A DNA stretch of 35,695 bases, taken from contig JH152823.1 of assembly GCA_000226015.1 (NCBI GenBank), positions 95,423 through 131,117 on the forward strand, in the 5' to 3' direction. Below are positions 21,260 through 33,000 of this stretch, in pieces; the stretch's first letter is position 1; each line of letters begins with the position of its first letter. The translations under genes were made by a program, and so were the position numbers. The notes beneath the pieces are model-generated. The model was not told where the DNA came from. It ran no database searches and saw only the letters and a program-made list of their open reading frames with translations. This DNA comes from Mnemiopsis leidyi. Lineage: Eukaryota; Ctenophora; Tentaculata; Lobata; Bolinopsidae.

Positions 21260-22852
21260 TGACCCCATATTATTCCTTTCTAAAGGAACTATATTCCATC
21301 ACGTCGCTCAAAAGGCCCGCAGATTTGCGATAGCTATAATATCTCTACCCCTCAATTGACAAGCTGGAATGCCTTAGATCTTCTTGGTATTCAGTGCTCC
21401 GTCTCCGAGGAAGGGTGGACACAGTACTTGAGCAAATAAAGGTCCTGCCCGGTCTCTCCAGCTCCTGAAGGCGCCCTGACTTGGAGAGGAGTACAAGTAT
21501 TTCTATCTTGAAATCCCCCTAAATTCAGAGCCTTACGTGATTGTGTAGCCGCTATACTGTCAGGGGGGTAGACTGTAAATATCTAATTAGAACGGTTGTC
21601 TGACTGCTTAAAGACGTAGTTTTGTCCCGTGTAAACTGCCCATTTTTGTCTATTGTTTGACGTTTTTCTGCTAGACCCCTCGATCGAAGTAGGCTGGCAG
21701 TTGTGCAGATCATGCTGCCGGTAGTAGACCTGAAACCTCAGGTTCGTCTAGGTGAAACAATAGGACTCGCCACCAAGTTTATAGGTGCCCTTGGCAGGAG
21801 AGATACATATCTGATACAATGTTTCGAAAAAATTACAATCCTCGGCCAGCTGATCGAATTAAAATACAAGTTGAGCGTTCGTGAGTGGAATGTATTATTT
21901 ACACACCCACATAGCTTAATCTATATACTGCCGAGTTATTGAAGGGTATAACTAGGAATTTACCGATTTTATGGAAGATCGAATACTTTACCTAAAGATA
22001 AATTCAAGAGACGCGACCCATTTCTGTCAAAATGAGCATGCTTTTCTCTACTTACGATACCGGCCGCTTCGTTACTGAGTTATTTGGAGTCAGTTAGTCC
22101 GTGATCGCGCATTTAAGTTTGTTAGTTAAACTTTTAGTTATCAGGTAAATCCTGGGTTACTCTCTTGGTCTCTCACTAGTCGTATGTTTGTTTAGTGCCT
22201 GGTCAGCTTTAGTTTATTTTCCCGCCTACATCAGTACATCATCAATAGAGGTAGTCGACATCATCAGTAAACATAGTTGCTATACCAAGGAAAAAGGGCA
22301 TTTCACTCTTTTTCTTGGCTGGTGAACTGGAGAAAATAATCCTATGGGAGAACTTAAGTCTTGAAATATCTCAGAGTCAAATATCGCATTTCAATTCCCT
22401 AACACATACTCAATACTCAGACTTGATTTAAGTACGATAGATACTGTTGAATTTTCGCTGATGGCTGCTCAACATATCTTTAGTTAGTCGTGACTTACAC
22501 CCGGTTTTTTGACAAACCCGGGGGACCGAGAAACAAAGAGAGATACAGAAGGAAACAGAAAGAAAGAGTGAGAAACAGAGAGAATCAAGGAGAGAACATT
22601 ATGGAGAATATTTGTGTCTCGACACTAGCTCACTACACAGACTAAGTACAAGACGTGTTGGGCAGGTAGGGAAACCCGTAACTGGCGGCCTACAAACCGA
22701 AGTGTGTACATCCTTCTCTCGCTACTGGTCCGCAGTCGGCAATTGTTCGGCAGCCGAGCGAAACTTTTCGGCTTTTACCGATTTAACGAAATTTTCTTAA
22801 TTCAATACGGTCCCTTCCTAGCTCATTGGTTTTAAGTGTTCCTTTTGGGGCA
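21260..22852. other. Intergenic, no recognisable gene
   Basis: Short unconserved frames only. Positions 22521-22600 form a purine-rich strand (repeated GAGAAACAGAGAGA-type words). No RNA gene or element was identified. Confidence 0.5.
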
Positions 22853-23094
22853 GCCTCTCTTTTACTTGTCGCATTAAATATATCTACAGTTTTGTAGCGC
22901 CTCTCTTTTACTTGTCGCATTAGATATATCTACAGTTTTGTAGCGCCTCTCTTTTACTTGTCGCATTAAATATATCTACAGTTTTGTAGCGCCTCTCTTT
23001 TACTTGTCGCATTAAATATATCTACAGTTTTGTAGCGCCTCTCTTTTATTTGTCGCATTAGATATTTCCTATTTTGTAACGCCTCGTTTTTACT
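22853..23094. repeat. 46-bp minisatellite, about 5 copies
   Basis: The unit GCCTCTCTTTTACTTGTCGC followed by ATTAAATATATCTACAGTTTTGTAGC starts at 22853, 22899, 22945, 22991 and 23037. A degenerate copy begins at 23081 after a 44-bp step. The first four intervals are exact 46-bp steps with ATTAAAT/ATTAGAT variation; the fifth copy is more diverged. The period is not a multiple of three. Confidence 0.95.
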
Positions 23095-26015
23095 TTGTGA
23101 CTTTGTGTAATTGTCTAATTTTTGTCTTTGTGTAATCATTTTGGTTTTTGGGACTAACAAGTTTATATATTTCACTGCACCATTATGCATCGAGTACATA
23201 TATCGAAAAATCTGAGTTGGGACTGGCTTCAGATCTATAGCTTTTTCCTGTCGTTCTTTAGAAATAAGTTGACGCTATGAAGAAATTTGGCGTTATTTTT
23301 AAAATCATATTATCAACAGCAGGAATCCACAACCTAGGACTGCATAACTCTCTAGCTCCGTTTTATCTCCGGAACTTTACTTCCTGCTCTGAGCTACTTT
23401 CTCATCTCTCATCTTTTTTTGAAATCTCGTTCCTCTAACCTTTCCCGGCTAAGCTTAAATGGATTTCCACTAATTACTCTCTTTTTAATTAACGATAAAT
23501 CTTTTCATTGGAAATTTGTTATCTTTACTCCTTTCTCGGGACGCGACTGAACAAAGTTTATGGTTTATGTCGAGATGTGTACCCCGCTGCGAACTCAGCT
23601 GCAGGACTGAACTAACAACGGATCTATTGTTCAAGAGCATTGGCCAATTTATGCCATTAGGGTTATACTCTGATGTATAGTGTAGCACATCTAATTTATA
23701 ATAATACAAAATGGAATCCACCATTTTAGGCAGCCCCATTTTCAAACTGGTCATTCAGCATGGTGGCTAGTGATGCCGGTACAAGTATCCTTCCCCAAAG
23801 CATGCCGCAATTGATCTTACCCTGAAACGCAGAGCCTAGGTTCTCAAGAAGGATATTCGACCTCCAACGAGAGGGGCCCTGAAGGAAACCCTGTAAATAA
23901 CACCATTATTAAAGACCCTGGTATTCTTCTAGAAAGTTCGTGATGACAACAATGATATTACTATGACGATATGGTGATTAAAATTAATGATGACGATTGT
24001 TTTATCATTAATCCAGTCCACGTGCTTGTTTGTTGCGTTTATAAAATGCAAGATTTTAAGGATCTATTTTTCGTCATACACGAACTGATGACGGGTAAAT
24101 ATTTTCAATTCAAGTCCGATTTAAGCCCGATTTAAGGTTCTCACTCGCTTTAGCGGATTTCATTTTCTGTTCACGCTAAAGACGCCATGCAATTCTTCTT
24201 GATTGGATCATATTAAGACTTCAAATGATTAAATTCAATTGCTATTTGTCTGGATGTACAAAAATCCAATTCCTCGTGATCCGATGAACTATTTATTGCA
24301 TTTTAAATTTGAGATCAAAAAAGCGCAGCTGGTAGCAATCATGCCTGCTGGTTAATTTTCTTATCTTATTAGAACCCTACACCGTTCAATTAATGCTTAT
24401 ATCGAGTATATAAAACCTAAAATCAAGAACAATATTGTTACTTTTTTGTACATTGATAAAAATCAAAAAGCTTGATTTTCCGAGTTTTTATTTAATCATC
24501 ATCGCAAAGCTGAAGGCCATATTTTCATGACTGTCTCTTAATCAAAAATCAGAAAGTTGCTCACTGGTCAAAGTACTATTTGCAGAATGAACTTACTTTC
24601 CCCGGGCCTGTTGTGTTTCCATAATCCCATTACTTTTGCAGTAGTAACGAAGGTGTATGACTGGGGGTGCACGGAGCAGCGTAAGTCGATACTCAGACCT
24701 AGGCCACCGGTTATTGGATTTCACATCTCCCGTCATTGATCACTCATGGTCACACTTGTGCTAAATAAAACATCGCCTTTTTGGATACCATCTGCAGAAC
24801 CTGCACACCAGCCCACCAAATACCTAGCAATCCGTCTACATTCCTTGCAGGTCTCGTCTTTCGCTTGGTTTTGTATAAAGAAAACATAACTGTTAAAAAT
24901 CCGGCCTATAAAAACAACAAATGTAACAGACAATGGTGCATTTGACGCGGTTTTGGTTAAACTGGTACGCCCCATTCGCTCTGGAGAGCAACCTGAAAAG
25001 TTTGACGGTATAATCATGGTTTATTTTGGTAGCAAATATCATGCGATATGTTTAGGATGTACATTTAATGATATTTGAATACCTGGATTGTCGGCTGCAG
25101 TTCAACTCTAAAACTTAGTTTAAACCAAGTGTCTATAGATTCTATAGTTTGTGTTGTGGCTGAAACTAAGGAATCTGATACGTCCTAAAAAGGTATAAGT
25201 ATTTGTCGTAATAATCAATATCAGACTCCTAGATTTACTCCAATGTTACCGAGATGAGGCGAAATATCCATCTTTAGTTCAACTTTTACGTCACTTTTCT
25301 GGTTGCCCTTCATTTTTTTAATCCATTAGTCTCCAATAAATTTCATCGAAGTAATAGCTTCGACCGGTTTCAAAACTCTTTTCATGATGAGTACAATTTA
25401 CGGCAAATCCTTGTCGTTCAGAACCGACGAAAATGTTCCCACCAAAGGAGCTCTGCTGAAGAAGTGTCAGTTAATAATAGAACATCAGAAATAAAACAAT
25501 CTTTGTCCTAGAAATAATACCTCACAGATAATAGCTGATGGCATCACAGCACTAAAAGTACAACATTTGAGCTAGGTGGGTCCTCTCTCTCTCTTTCTTT
25601 TTCTCTTGTCAGCCTGTTTGTTTGCAGTCAGCGTGGGAAGGGCGTGTTGCTGCTTATTGTTAGAAGGGCAGTGCGGATAGCCAAGCATCGTTTTGTGCAC
25701 CGTTGGTGGCCGTTCTGTATAACGTGCGATCTTCTTCTATAAAATAGGAATTATCGTAGCTTAAACTATACGCGATCTTAGTTTAAGGCTTGTTGGATTT
25801 GTAAGTTAGGTACCTTAAATCAGTTTTCTACTTTTTAGTTTGGTTAGGATGGGAAACGGCCAAAGTTCAAAACAAAATTGCCAAAGTTCGAAACAAAAAT
25901 TCGAAATTGGTCAAACACTGTTATGAATTTACTTTATTCAGCCCTTTGATAAAACAATTGATAAAATCAGAATTCTTTTTCAGCCGAAAGTTCATTGCTC
26001 TCGATAATAATAAGC
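23095..26015. other. Intergenic with one anonymous 94-codon frame
   Basis: No conserved gene. A minus-strand frame with an ATG runs 25017 to 24733 and is listed separately. A pyrimidine-rich run (CTCTCTCTCTTTCTTTTTCTC) lies at about 25584-25606. The rest is AT-rich and featureless. Confidence 0.5.
24733..25017 (-). CDS. Uncertain 94-residue open frame with a hydrophobic segment
   Basis: It begins with an ATG at 25017 and ends in TGA near 24733. The peptide opens MIIPSNFSGCSPERMGRT and has a hydrophobic stretch (LSVTFVVFIGRIF, about residues 29-41), then a cysteine-containing part (DETCKECRRIARYLVGWC). No known domain is recognised. A good-looking acceptor (AACTTTTCAG) lies within it on the minus strand, so it could overlap an exon. 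Equally it may be chance or transposon debris. Confidence 0.15.
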   Translation of the reverse strand: MIIPSNFSGCSPERMGRTSLTKTASNAPLSVTFVVFIGRIFNSYVFFIQNQAKDETCKECRRIARYLVGWCAGSADGIQKGDVLFSTSVTMSDQ

Positions 26016-26215
26016 GTATTCGTCTGACCTCTCACAATTCGTTATTTTAGCGTACTCGACTGACCAATCACAGCTTTCTTATTCCTTCAGCGTATTCACT
26101 ATTCAATCGACCAATCACAGCTATCCGTTAGCGTATTCAACTGATCAATCACAGCTCTCTGTGAGCGTAATCAACCGACCAATCAGCGCTTTCCGTTAGC
26201 GTGTTTGTGCCGCCT
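26016..26215. repeat. Degenerate tandem repeat (about 34 bp) carrying CCAAT boxes
   Basis: The motif GACCAATCACAGCT followed by a GCGTATTCAA-type half recurs with CCAAT cores at 26064, 26111, 26145 (TCAAT variant) and 26179. An earlier eroded copy (GACCTCTCACAATTCG) begins at about 26026. Spacings are 47, 34 and 34 bp. CCAAT/ACCAATCA is the classical NF-Y binding word. An E box (ATCACGTGCC) follows at about 26227. The arrangement resembles a promoter or LTR enhancer array, but no coding exon is visible downstream. Strand is undetermined. Confidence 0.6.
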
Positions 26216-27430
26216 GCTCGTCGGTATCACGTGCCGGCAAAGTTAAACTCGCAGCTGCTTATCATAGTTTTCATCTTACATCTTCTCATCTTGCTACTTT
26301 TAACAGAACTCGTTCTAAGCTCTCCACATTCCTCCCAACAACTCCCTCTCTCCTCCTTCTAATCCGACTGACGGCTCTAACGGCTCTGCAAGCTATACCG
26401 AGCCTTCTTTCGCCGGTTTTTTCGATTAGGCTACCCACGTTGTGCACAATGTTTTGAGACAGTACTCCGGCAGCCCTGACTGAGTACTAGCTGCGGTTTT
26501 GTTGGAGATCTGGCCAGCGTGTTTACTGTGTTGTAACAGCCGATTGGGAGCAGTTGTTTAAATAGTTTGATGTTCAAATAAATTATATGTACATGAATGC
26601 TCTTGAATGACAATTGTTTGTAGTGTGTCATGCACTTGCGCCATCTCCTACTGTAATTTGTTCTCCTGCTGCCGCGACCAGCTTCTTTTCAATCCTGCTA
26701 TTTTGTATGCTATCGCGTTTATTTGACATGCGTGTAAAAACTGTGTAATGTTTTTTAATTTTTTTTCTTTAAAATTGGGCTTTTTTCCTGATAATCATTC
26801 TTACTTTGTCCCGTGCTATTTGTAATGCAATCATCGATATTTACTACTTCTTCTATTCTGCTTTTCTGAATCGAATGAAATCCGGCCGAATATTTAACGA
26901 CGAACAAAGAAAACTCTAGAATTTAGATGTTTCTCGGCAGATTTTTGTGGTCGAATATTTTTGATTACTTACTTTGTTTCTTTTTGGTACATTTACAGTC
27001 TTGAGGTCGAGATTTCTGTTTAACAAGTAATAAAAAAGTATTTTTGGGGAGGGGTTAAAAATCGTATGACGTATATGACTCGTGATAGCGTTGCTCGATA
27101 TTGATTGGCTCTGTTTTACTTCTCATTGGACAAGCGCTGTCACGTGACCCTTCCACCAAAATACTCTATATTCCCCAAAATACTCTATAATTTACACATT
27201 AAGATAAATAAACACATTAAGATAAGGTATGTTGTATCTGCTTTGATTTAAATTGCGCTTCTGATGGCTGGTACTACCTCCGTGGTCGTGACAACTTGTC
27301 AGTCAGTGAGGACTGTTTTGGACGTACGCTGATTGATGGTTAATTTTACTTTTGACTTTTGGGCCATTTTTCTTCCGGTTTGGAGAGAAACACGGGGAAG
27401 TAAGGCCTAGGCGGCTCTTTTCCCTCCTGA
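26216..27430. other. Intergenic with inverse CCAAT and E-box cluster
   Basis: Between about 27098 and 27151 there are GATTGGCT, TCATTGGAC and GTCACGTGAC within about 50 bp, echoing the CCAAT/E-box composition near 26.1 kb. AAAATACTCTATA is repeated at about 27158 and 27178, and ACACATTAAGATAA is repeated shortly afterwards. No gene is recognised. Confidence 0.45.
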
Positions 27431-27467
27431 TTAATTAATTAATTAATTAATTAATTAATTAATTAAT
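27431..27467. repeat. (TTAA)n microsatellite
   Basis: About nine uninterrupted TTAA units. It is immediately followed by one copy of the 20-mer AGCCAGCAGCTCGTTATTAA (27469-27488), which recurs exactly at 27639-27658. Confidence 0.95.
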
Positions 27468-27468
27468 C

Positions 27469-27658
27469 AGCCAGCAGCTCGTTATTAATTAAGATAAGGT
27501 TAAGAGGGTTGTATCGTCTCAGCTGAAGGGTCATGCATGACCCGATAGAGTGTTTATTGTGTTTTCTTAATATAGTAGTGAGAGCATATTATCTTGTGAC
27601 GCAGTGTGGTTTCTATTTGTTTAGACGGAAGTTTAATGAGCCAGCAGCTCGTTATTAA
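27469..27658. repeat. 20-bp direct repeats, 170 bp apart
   Basis: AGCCAGCAGCTCGTTATTAA is present at 27469-27488 and 27639-27658. The 150 bp between them shows no terminal repeats. This may mark a local duplication or an insertion flanked by direct repeats. A second small duplication, AAACGTTTAGAA, follows at about 27662 and 27685. Confidence 0.8.
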
Positions 27659-28200
27659 AGTAAACGTTTAGAAAGTACTTTTTAAACGTTTAGAAGGAAC
27701 TTTCTTGACAAGCTCCTTATTTTACACTCTTTGGGTTGATTTGGGTTTTGTTACCTGGCTTTATTATTACTGCTCAATTTTCCTACTACATCATTTGCCT
27801 TATGTCTGTCAAGCTTCGTTGCAGCTTTGTTTTTCTACGGTTACCTCCTTCATGGTCACTGCATAACCAAGATAAAAGTTAAACAAGTCATTTTGCAATT
27901 TCAATTTTACCATTTACTGGGAACACTTCCTGTATCGTTAGTTTGGGAAATCCTGAATGCAAATACTCGCTCCAACTTAGTTGTTCATTATGAAATGGCC
28001 TCGTTAAACTTGATATCGCATTAAACAAAAGATGGTTAAAAAAGCTAACACGTTACTTTGAAAAATGTCTGTATAGATAATCTCTCAACCCTAAGTCCCG
28101 AATTCGATTTAGTGTTAGGATTAAACTGGCCTCGTGCTCTGAAGAAACTCGAACAACAGATATAAACGTCCCGAACTCTGAAGAACTACAAGCTGTCTAA

Positions 28201-28267
28201 GAGGTTGGTCATGTAGTGGTAGCGGTCCGGACTCCGGCTTTCGTTTGCAAAAGGTTCAGTCAACCTT
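28201..28267 (+). tRNA. tRNA-like sequence (pseudogene or SINE head)
   Basis: The ends GAGGTTG and CAACCTT pair as a 7-bp acceptor-like stem with one G-U. An A-box-like ATGTAGTGGTAGCGG is followed by GGACTCCGGCT, which could be an anticodon arm with a CCG (Arg) anticodon. A degenerate B box GGTTCAGTCAACC closes it. The D stem does not pair well, the anticodon stem has a mismatch plus two wobbles, and the T arm looks one or more bases short, so a functional tRNA is unlikely. A tRNA-derived SINE head or tRNA pseudogene fits better. Confidence 0.4.
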
Positions 28268-29506
28268 ATGAGAAGTGTGCTGAGGGTTTTGACTTATGCA
28301 ATCCCTTCCGGTCGACTCATTACTCAACCGAATGAACCTGAAACAGGAATTGAGGGGTAATGAGGAGGGTGTGCTGCTGAAAGAACATAAGTCCGCAGCC
28401 CCTGCAGTACTAAGACACTGCGAAAACTTTGGGAATCCGGTTAGAACAATCAAAATCCAATTAGTGGTCAATATAGAAATGCAATAATCTTTTAGATTTT
28501 ACGGTGAATGATAAGTAATAACAATTAATGAGTAATAACTATAAGTAATAACAATAATAAGGCGTAACAATTAAGCAATATTTCATGATAAAATCATCGC
28601 AGATATGTTGTTGATATTGTCGATAAGTTAATTCGAAATTTCTGGCCTTAATTTACAAAGCAGCACATCCATTAACTTAATGTTGTTATTATTACTACTG
28701 AGTACGAAATACAAACCATCTTAAATGTTGATTGGTTACCTAGACTATTCTACTAAGATGCTAAAATGGTAAGATAGATAACATCCTCCACAATCCATGT
28801 TCTCTATTAGCTCCTCGAGGAAAGAGGGTTATCCGTAGATGCCATTTTTTCCATCAGATTCTACCAAACGCAGTTCGATTTAGATCGCTTATACTTATTT
28901 CTGGTTTACTCATTCTCGTTTGCAATATTGAATATACTGCAAGAGGTCATTGCCAAGTTGTTAATGAAAAAGTTGCTAAAGGCGTTTTGGCCCGAAAGTC
29001 ACTAATCTTATTATCCTAATATTATATTATAGATCAAGACCCGAAGGGCCCATGTTCTCGTAATCAGATTTTATCATTTTTAAGCCCCACAGGAAATTGG
29101 TCAAGTTGTTAATAAAAATATAACAACATTTTATATTATCATAACTTTGTCGATAGAATAAATACTGTTAGTGTTACCACAACTGGGCTAATAAGACTAG
29201 ATAGAGTGATGTGATAATCTAGATCTCCCAATCACTGTCAGATATGTCCCAGTTCTGACAAGGTGGCTTTGTCCCAGTAATTAATCTCAAGGAACTTGCT
29301 TTAGACGTTGCGTTAGCTATCGCTACACTCATTTGCAACTGCACAATTTCTTATGATTAAGACGCTCGAGCATTTCTTTAGGTGGATCAAGAACTGCAGA
29401 GATCCAACACAGAGTAGAAATGAAATACAAACTGAGATGCTAGAAACCGTCAGTATTTTGTGCTTAGGAAATTATTCAAAAGGTCTATAGAAGCCGTTTA
29501 GAAGGG
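28268..29506. other. Intergenic, no recognisable gene
   Basis: AT-rich sequence with AAGTAATAACAAT-type short repeats at about 28508-28580. No coding or RNA gene signal was found. Confidence 0.5.
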
Positions 29507-29582
29507 GGCAGACGCTACGGCAGGAGACGCTTTACAAACGGGGGTAATATGAGTATCCAGAGGATACGCCGTAGCGTTTGCC
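29507..29582. repeat. Nested inverted repeat
   Basis: GGCAGACGCTACGGC (29507-29521) pairs with GCCGTAGCGTTTGCC (29568-29582), 15 positions with one G-U. Inside lies a second hairpin, GTATCC-AGA-GGATAC (about 29553-29567). The arms are much richer in GC than their surroundings. It could be a foldback mobile sequence or a structured RNA; there is no independent support for either. Confidence 0.6.
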
Positions 29583-29872
29583 ACTTTTTCGGGATTGTAA
29601 CGTCTTCTGTCGAAGCGATCTGTGCCAAAGAATCTTCCGCCGAAGTCTGCCATACCTTTCTTAAATGATAACCTCATAATTTAATGCAGTGATGTAAACT
29701 ATGCAGTAATATAAACTAACAAATTTTATAATTTTGTTTTTTTGTTGCAAGTTATCGGTTTTTGCAAAAGGCCCTTAATTTTTCTCTTAATTTCAACAAT
29801 AAATCATAATGGTGTAGTCGTGATAAAATGAATAAATCATTCCACTCACGATAAAATTTATATTATTGATAG

Positions 29873-30064
29873 GAAGGCGGATGCTGGTCTAACGATTTTG
29901 TTTAACGGCAAATAAACCGTATTTAGATACCTTAGCTTGTCGATATTTCACTTAACTCGATATTTCAATCTTTTCATCCATGTTCATCAACTATTTGTAT
30001 AATGGTAGTGTTGAAAGTATCTAAATATGTCGTTAAACTATTTCGTTTGACCATTATCCGCTTC
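29873..30064. mobile_element. Small foldback element with about 50-bp inverted arms
   Basis: The left arm (about 29873-29932) contains GCGGATGCTGGTCTAACG, GTTTAACG and TATTTAGATAC. The right arm (about 30016-30064), read on the opposite strand, gives GCGGATAATGGTCAAACG, GTTTAACG and TATTTAGATAC. The arms align along their length except for an 11-nt insertion in the left arm and scattered substitutions. They flank about 80 bp containing two copies of TCGATATTTCA. The structure suggests an old foldback/MITE-like insertion. No target-site duplication is evident. Confidence 0.6.
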
Positions 30065-33000
30065 ACACCCAAGAAATACTTTTACTTTTAGTTTTGTTCT
30101 AATTGAAAGGGGCTTTAAACTTAATTTACTTTAAATATAGAGGAGCCAAATATTATTGGCTACATCATTACATTAAATTTAGTTTCGAATTTTGAATTGA
30201 ATAAATCGTTGCAAAATTGTTCGAAATTTCATCAAAGTATTATTCGCAACATCATGGATGTGGAAAATCTATTTTGATATATTTCTGAAGTAATGATTTA
30301 TGTTCTTACTTCGTAAAACAATTTTGTTAAGAAGTTTAAACAGATAGATGATGTGATAACGTTCACAAAGGGCGAACAGAAAAGGGTTGCCCTAAATCAA
30401 TTTCCTCTTCATTACAATCCAAAGTCGGGTACAGTTCAGAGATATTAACGTCCCTACGATTATTGGACTGCAAGAGGGTCATACGTCGAGCACTGAATTC
30501 CATTTTTGTCGCATTTTGATTTGCCTAACATAAATTTGAATGGGTTAATTTGCCGGTAAGACTGAAAATTTCATTCAAAACTCGCCTGTTCTGGTGTCCT
30601 CTGTCTATGCATCTGTTAACGACCGAATTTCCCGTGTTTTACATTGCCCTAATTTTTTCTTACGTCACGACCACAGAAAGAAAAAGCACTTTCTTTTTTA
30701 ACACATTTAATAATTGTGAGAAGTTTTAAAATTAGCAGGCACCTTGATAGGTATGTTATTGAACAAAAACTTAATTTACTCAAAAGGTTATAATTATGGT
30801 ACAGTAACACCCGTGTCATTTCTGGCAGAATTAAAGGAACTGTAGCCTGGCGTCAATATGAAGAAAGAAGCTTTCAGAAGAATAAACCTGAAATTGAAGT
30901 GACATAAAAAGTGTGCTTGACGGACTGGGAGTAAGGCTGATGTTGCACTTAGTGGAGGAAACAGGACCCATCTCATTCGCTAAAAGATTTTAGTACATAT
31001 CGGCGTGCGGCTTGGTGTTGATGTTTACATGGGGTGGGCTACTTTTGGAAATTGTGGCGTTGAAGCAGCTGTCATTGAACAGCAGAGAGCTGCAAGGTAA
31101 AGCCTCGCTCCAAACATCTCGAACCATACCTCTACAAGTCAGAAAACATTTTCGTAGTCTAATTCCTCAAATTCTTTCTCCCTTGATTGTGACGTTTTAG
31201 GTTCACTTAGACATAAAAAAAGCTGATTGTTCGCTTACACGCTTATTTCCTCAAGGAAGCATTCCTTGTACCTCAAACACATTTTAATTTCATTTTTGCT
31301 CTTGGCCACTGATAATTTACCCTTTCCACGTCCCCAGTAGTAATATACCCAGCTATTTTCTTCGTCCATTAGCACTCTCTTCATAATTTTATTTTCCCGC
31401 AATTTTGTCGGACTTTCCAAAACATCTCTCATTTTCCCGACAGTCCGTGATAAGCATCACGATTACAGTGACCCGGTCAGGAAAGTGTTATTCTTGAATA
31501 AGTGCGTGGGCGGAATTGAAAGCGTGTACACAGATAAACCGTTAGGAGGAACAGCGCTATATTTACACTTCCGTGCTTCCGTCAATGGAACTGATTTTTA
31601 ATTAACAGTTTCATGGTTGAACTGCCAAGTTACACTTCAGTTTTCTGCAATCCGAGTTAATAATTTCCCACTAACAGTGTATTAATGGCTATAAAATGCG
31701 CGAAATTTCACCGAAACAGCATCTGTTTTTAAAAGTCTTCCAGTCCTAAAGATTTACTGTTTTGCCGCTCTGAGATGCAGTCGAAATTTTATCTTGAATT
31801 GTCGGCTAGTTTAATTATATAGTATTGCTTCTCCAATTATCCGGCAAGTTTAATTATTCGGCAACAAGTTTTGCCTATGCTTCGTGCCCGTTAATTATTT
31901 TTGCAATTATTATTTATGTTATAGCTTACAGGCGGACGATAATTTGTCTTTCCTCAGAAAATGGTGCCATCCGGTTTATAAATTGATGATTGGTGATTCA
32001 GCCTTCTTGTGGATCTTGCATAATTAGTGTTGGAAAAACTAATCCTTGTTCTGCAATGTTCTGCAAAGAAACTTTATCACACCAAATCTTATCGGTTTTC
32101 TTTTCTTCATCTTAACAATATTTAATGATATTAAGTTTTATAAATTTACTTTGCTTGGCCATTTCTAGTTTAATCTCTGGTAGCTTTCTAGTATACGATG
32201 TACGAAATTTGTGTACTCAAAAACTAGAAGGCTTCCCCAATAGCTCTTTAAAGACTCCTGCATTTTGCGATTGTCAACTAGTTTTAAAGACTGCCACAAT
32301 CCGTTAAAGCGCTTAATGTCGTAACGGTAACATAATGCAAATACTTTTAGATTGTAATAACAGACTCAATAAGTAATATTTAATCATTGTAATCGTAAGC
32401 ATAGCATGCACGCTGGTAGACAAGTGAACATATACCTTCAATAGCGACAAGTGTAGTGCCACGCCAACTTCTTTGTAATTGTATACTATTTATCGTCTGT
32501 AGAACGATAGGTTTATGATCATTAGCGTGGGACTACCTTCTGTTCATTCTGACGCTACTTCCTGTTCTTGGTCAGCGTGTTCATATAACGATGGAAGGTA
32601 ATGATATATTTCGTCCTGTCATAACAGTTGAGGCAAATCCTTGACTTACTGTAACATTTTCTGTCATCATCTAGTTTTGATCGTTATTGTCACATTTTTG
32701 TAGTCTTTTACGTTTTACGGCTGTTATGCTCATTTTCTTGAATTTTAGGATGTCAGTAACATCAAGATCTCGATTGACTTCACCTCCATTTTTAGACAGG
32801 TCACAGGCTAGTCCTTTATTTCATAAAAGAAGGCCACTTTTTCCACAAGTTAAAGTTGCATTATTGTCACACTGTGACGGTCTAGTAGAATACTATGACA
32901 GTATTAAGGTAGAAACATCGGAGGGTTAGACATGGCAGTGTTTTGTCCAATCTTAGATGAAGTACCGGGGTACCATAGTTTGATCTTTGTCAATCTTGAT

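Noticed and set aside
21703-21942. 79-codon plus-strand frame
   Set aside because: No domain or start context supporting expression. The length is within chance expectation for this window.
31235-31432. 65-codon minus-strand frame beginning with ATG
   Set aside because: The charged peptide has no recognisable family, and no promoter, splice or poly(A) context supports a gene.
32452-32538. Imperfect inverted repeat TGTAGTGCCACGCCAA / TTAGCGTGGGACTA
   Set aside because: Several mismatches over a short arm and no further pairing outside it. Not distinguishable from chance.
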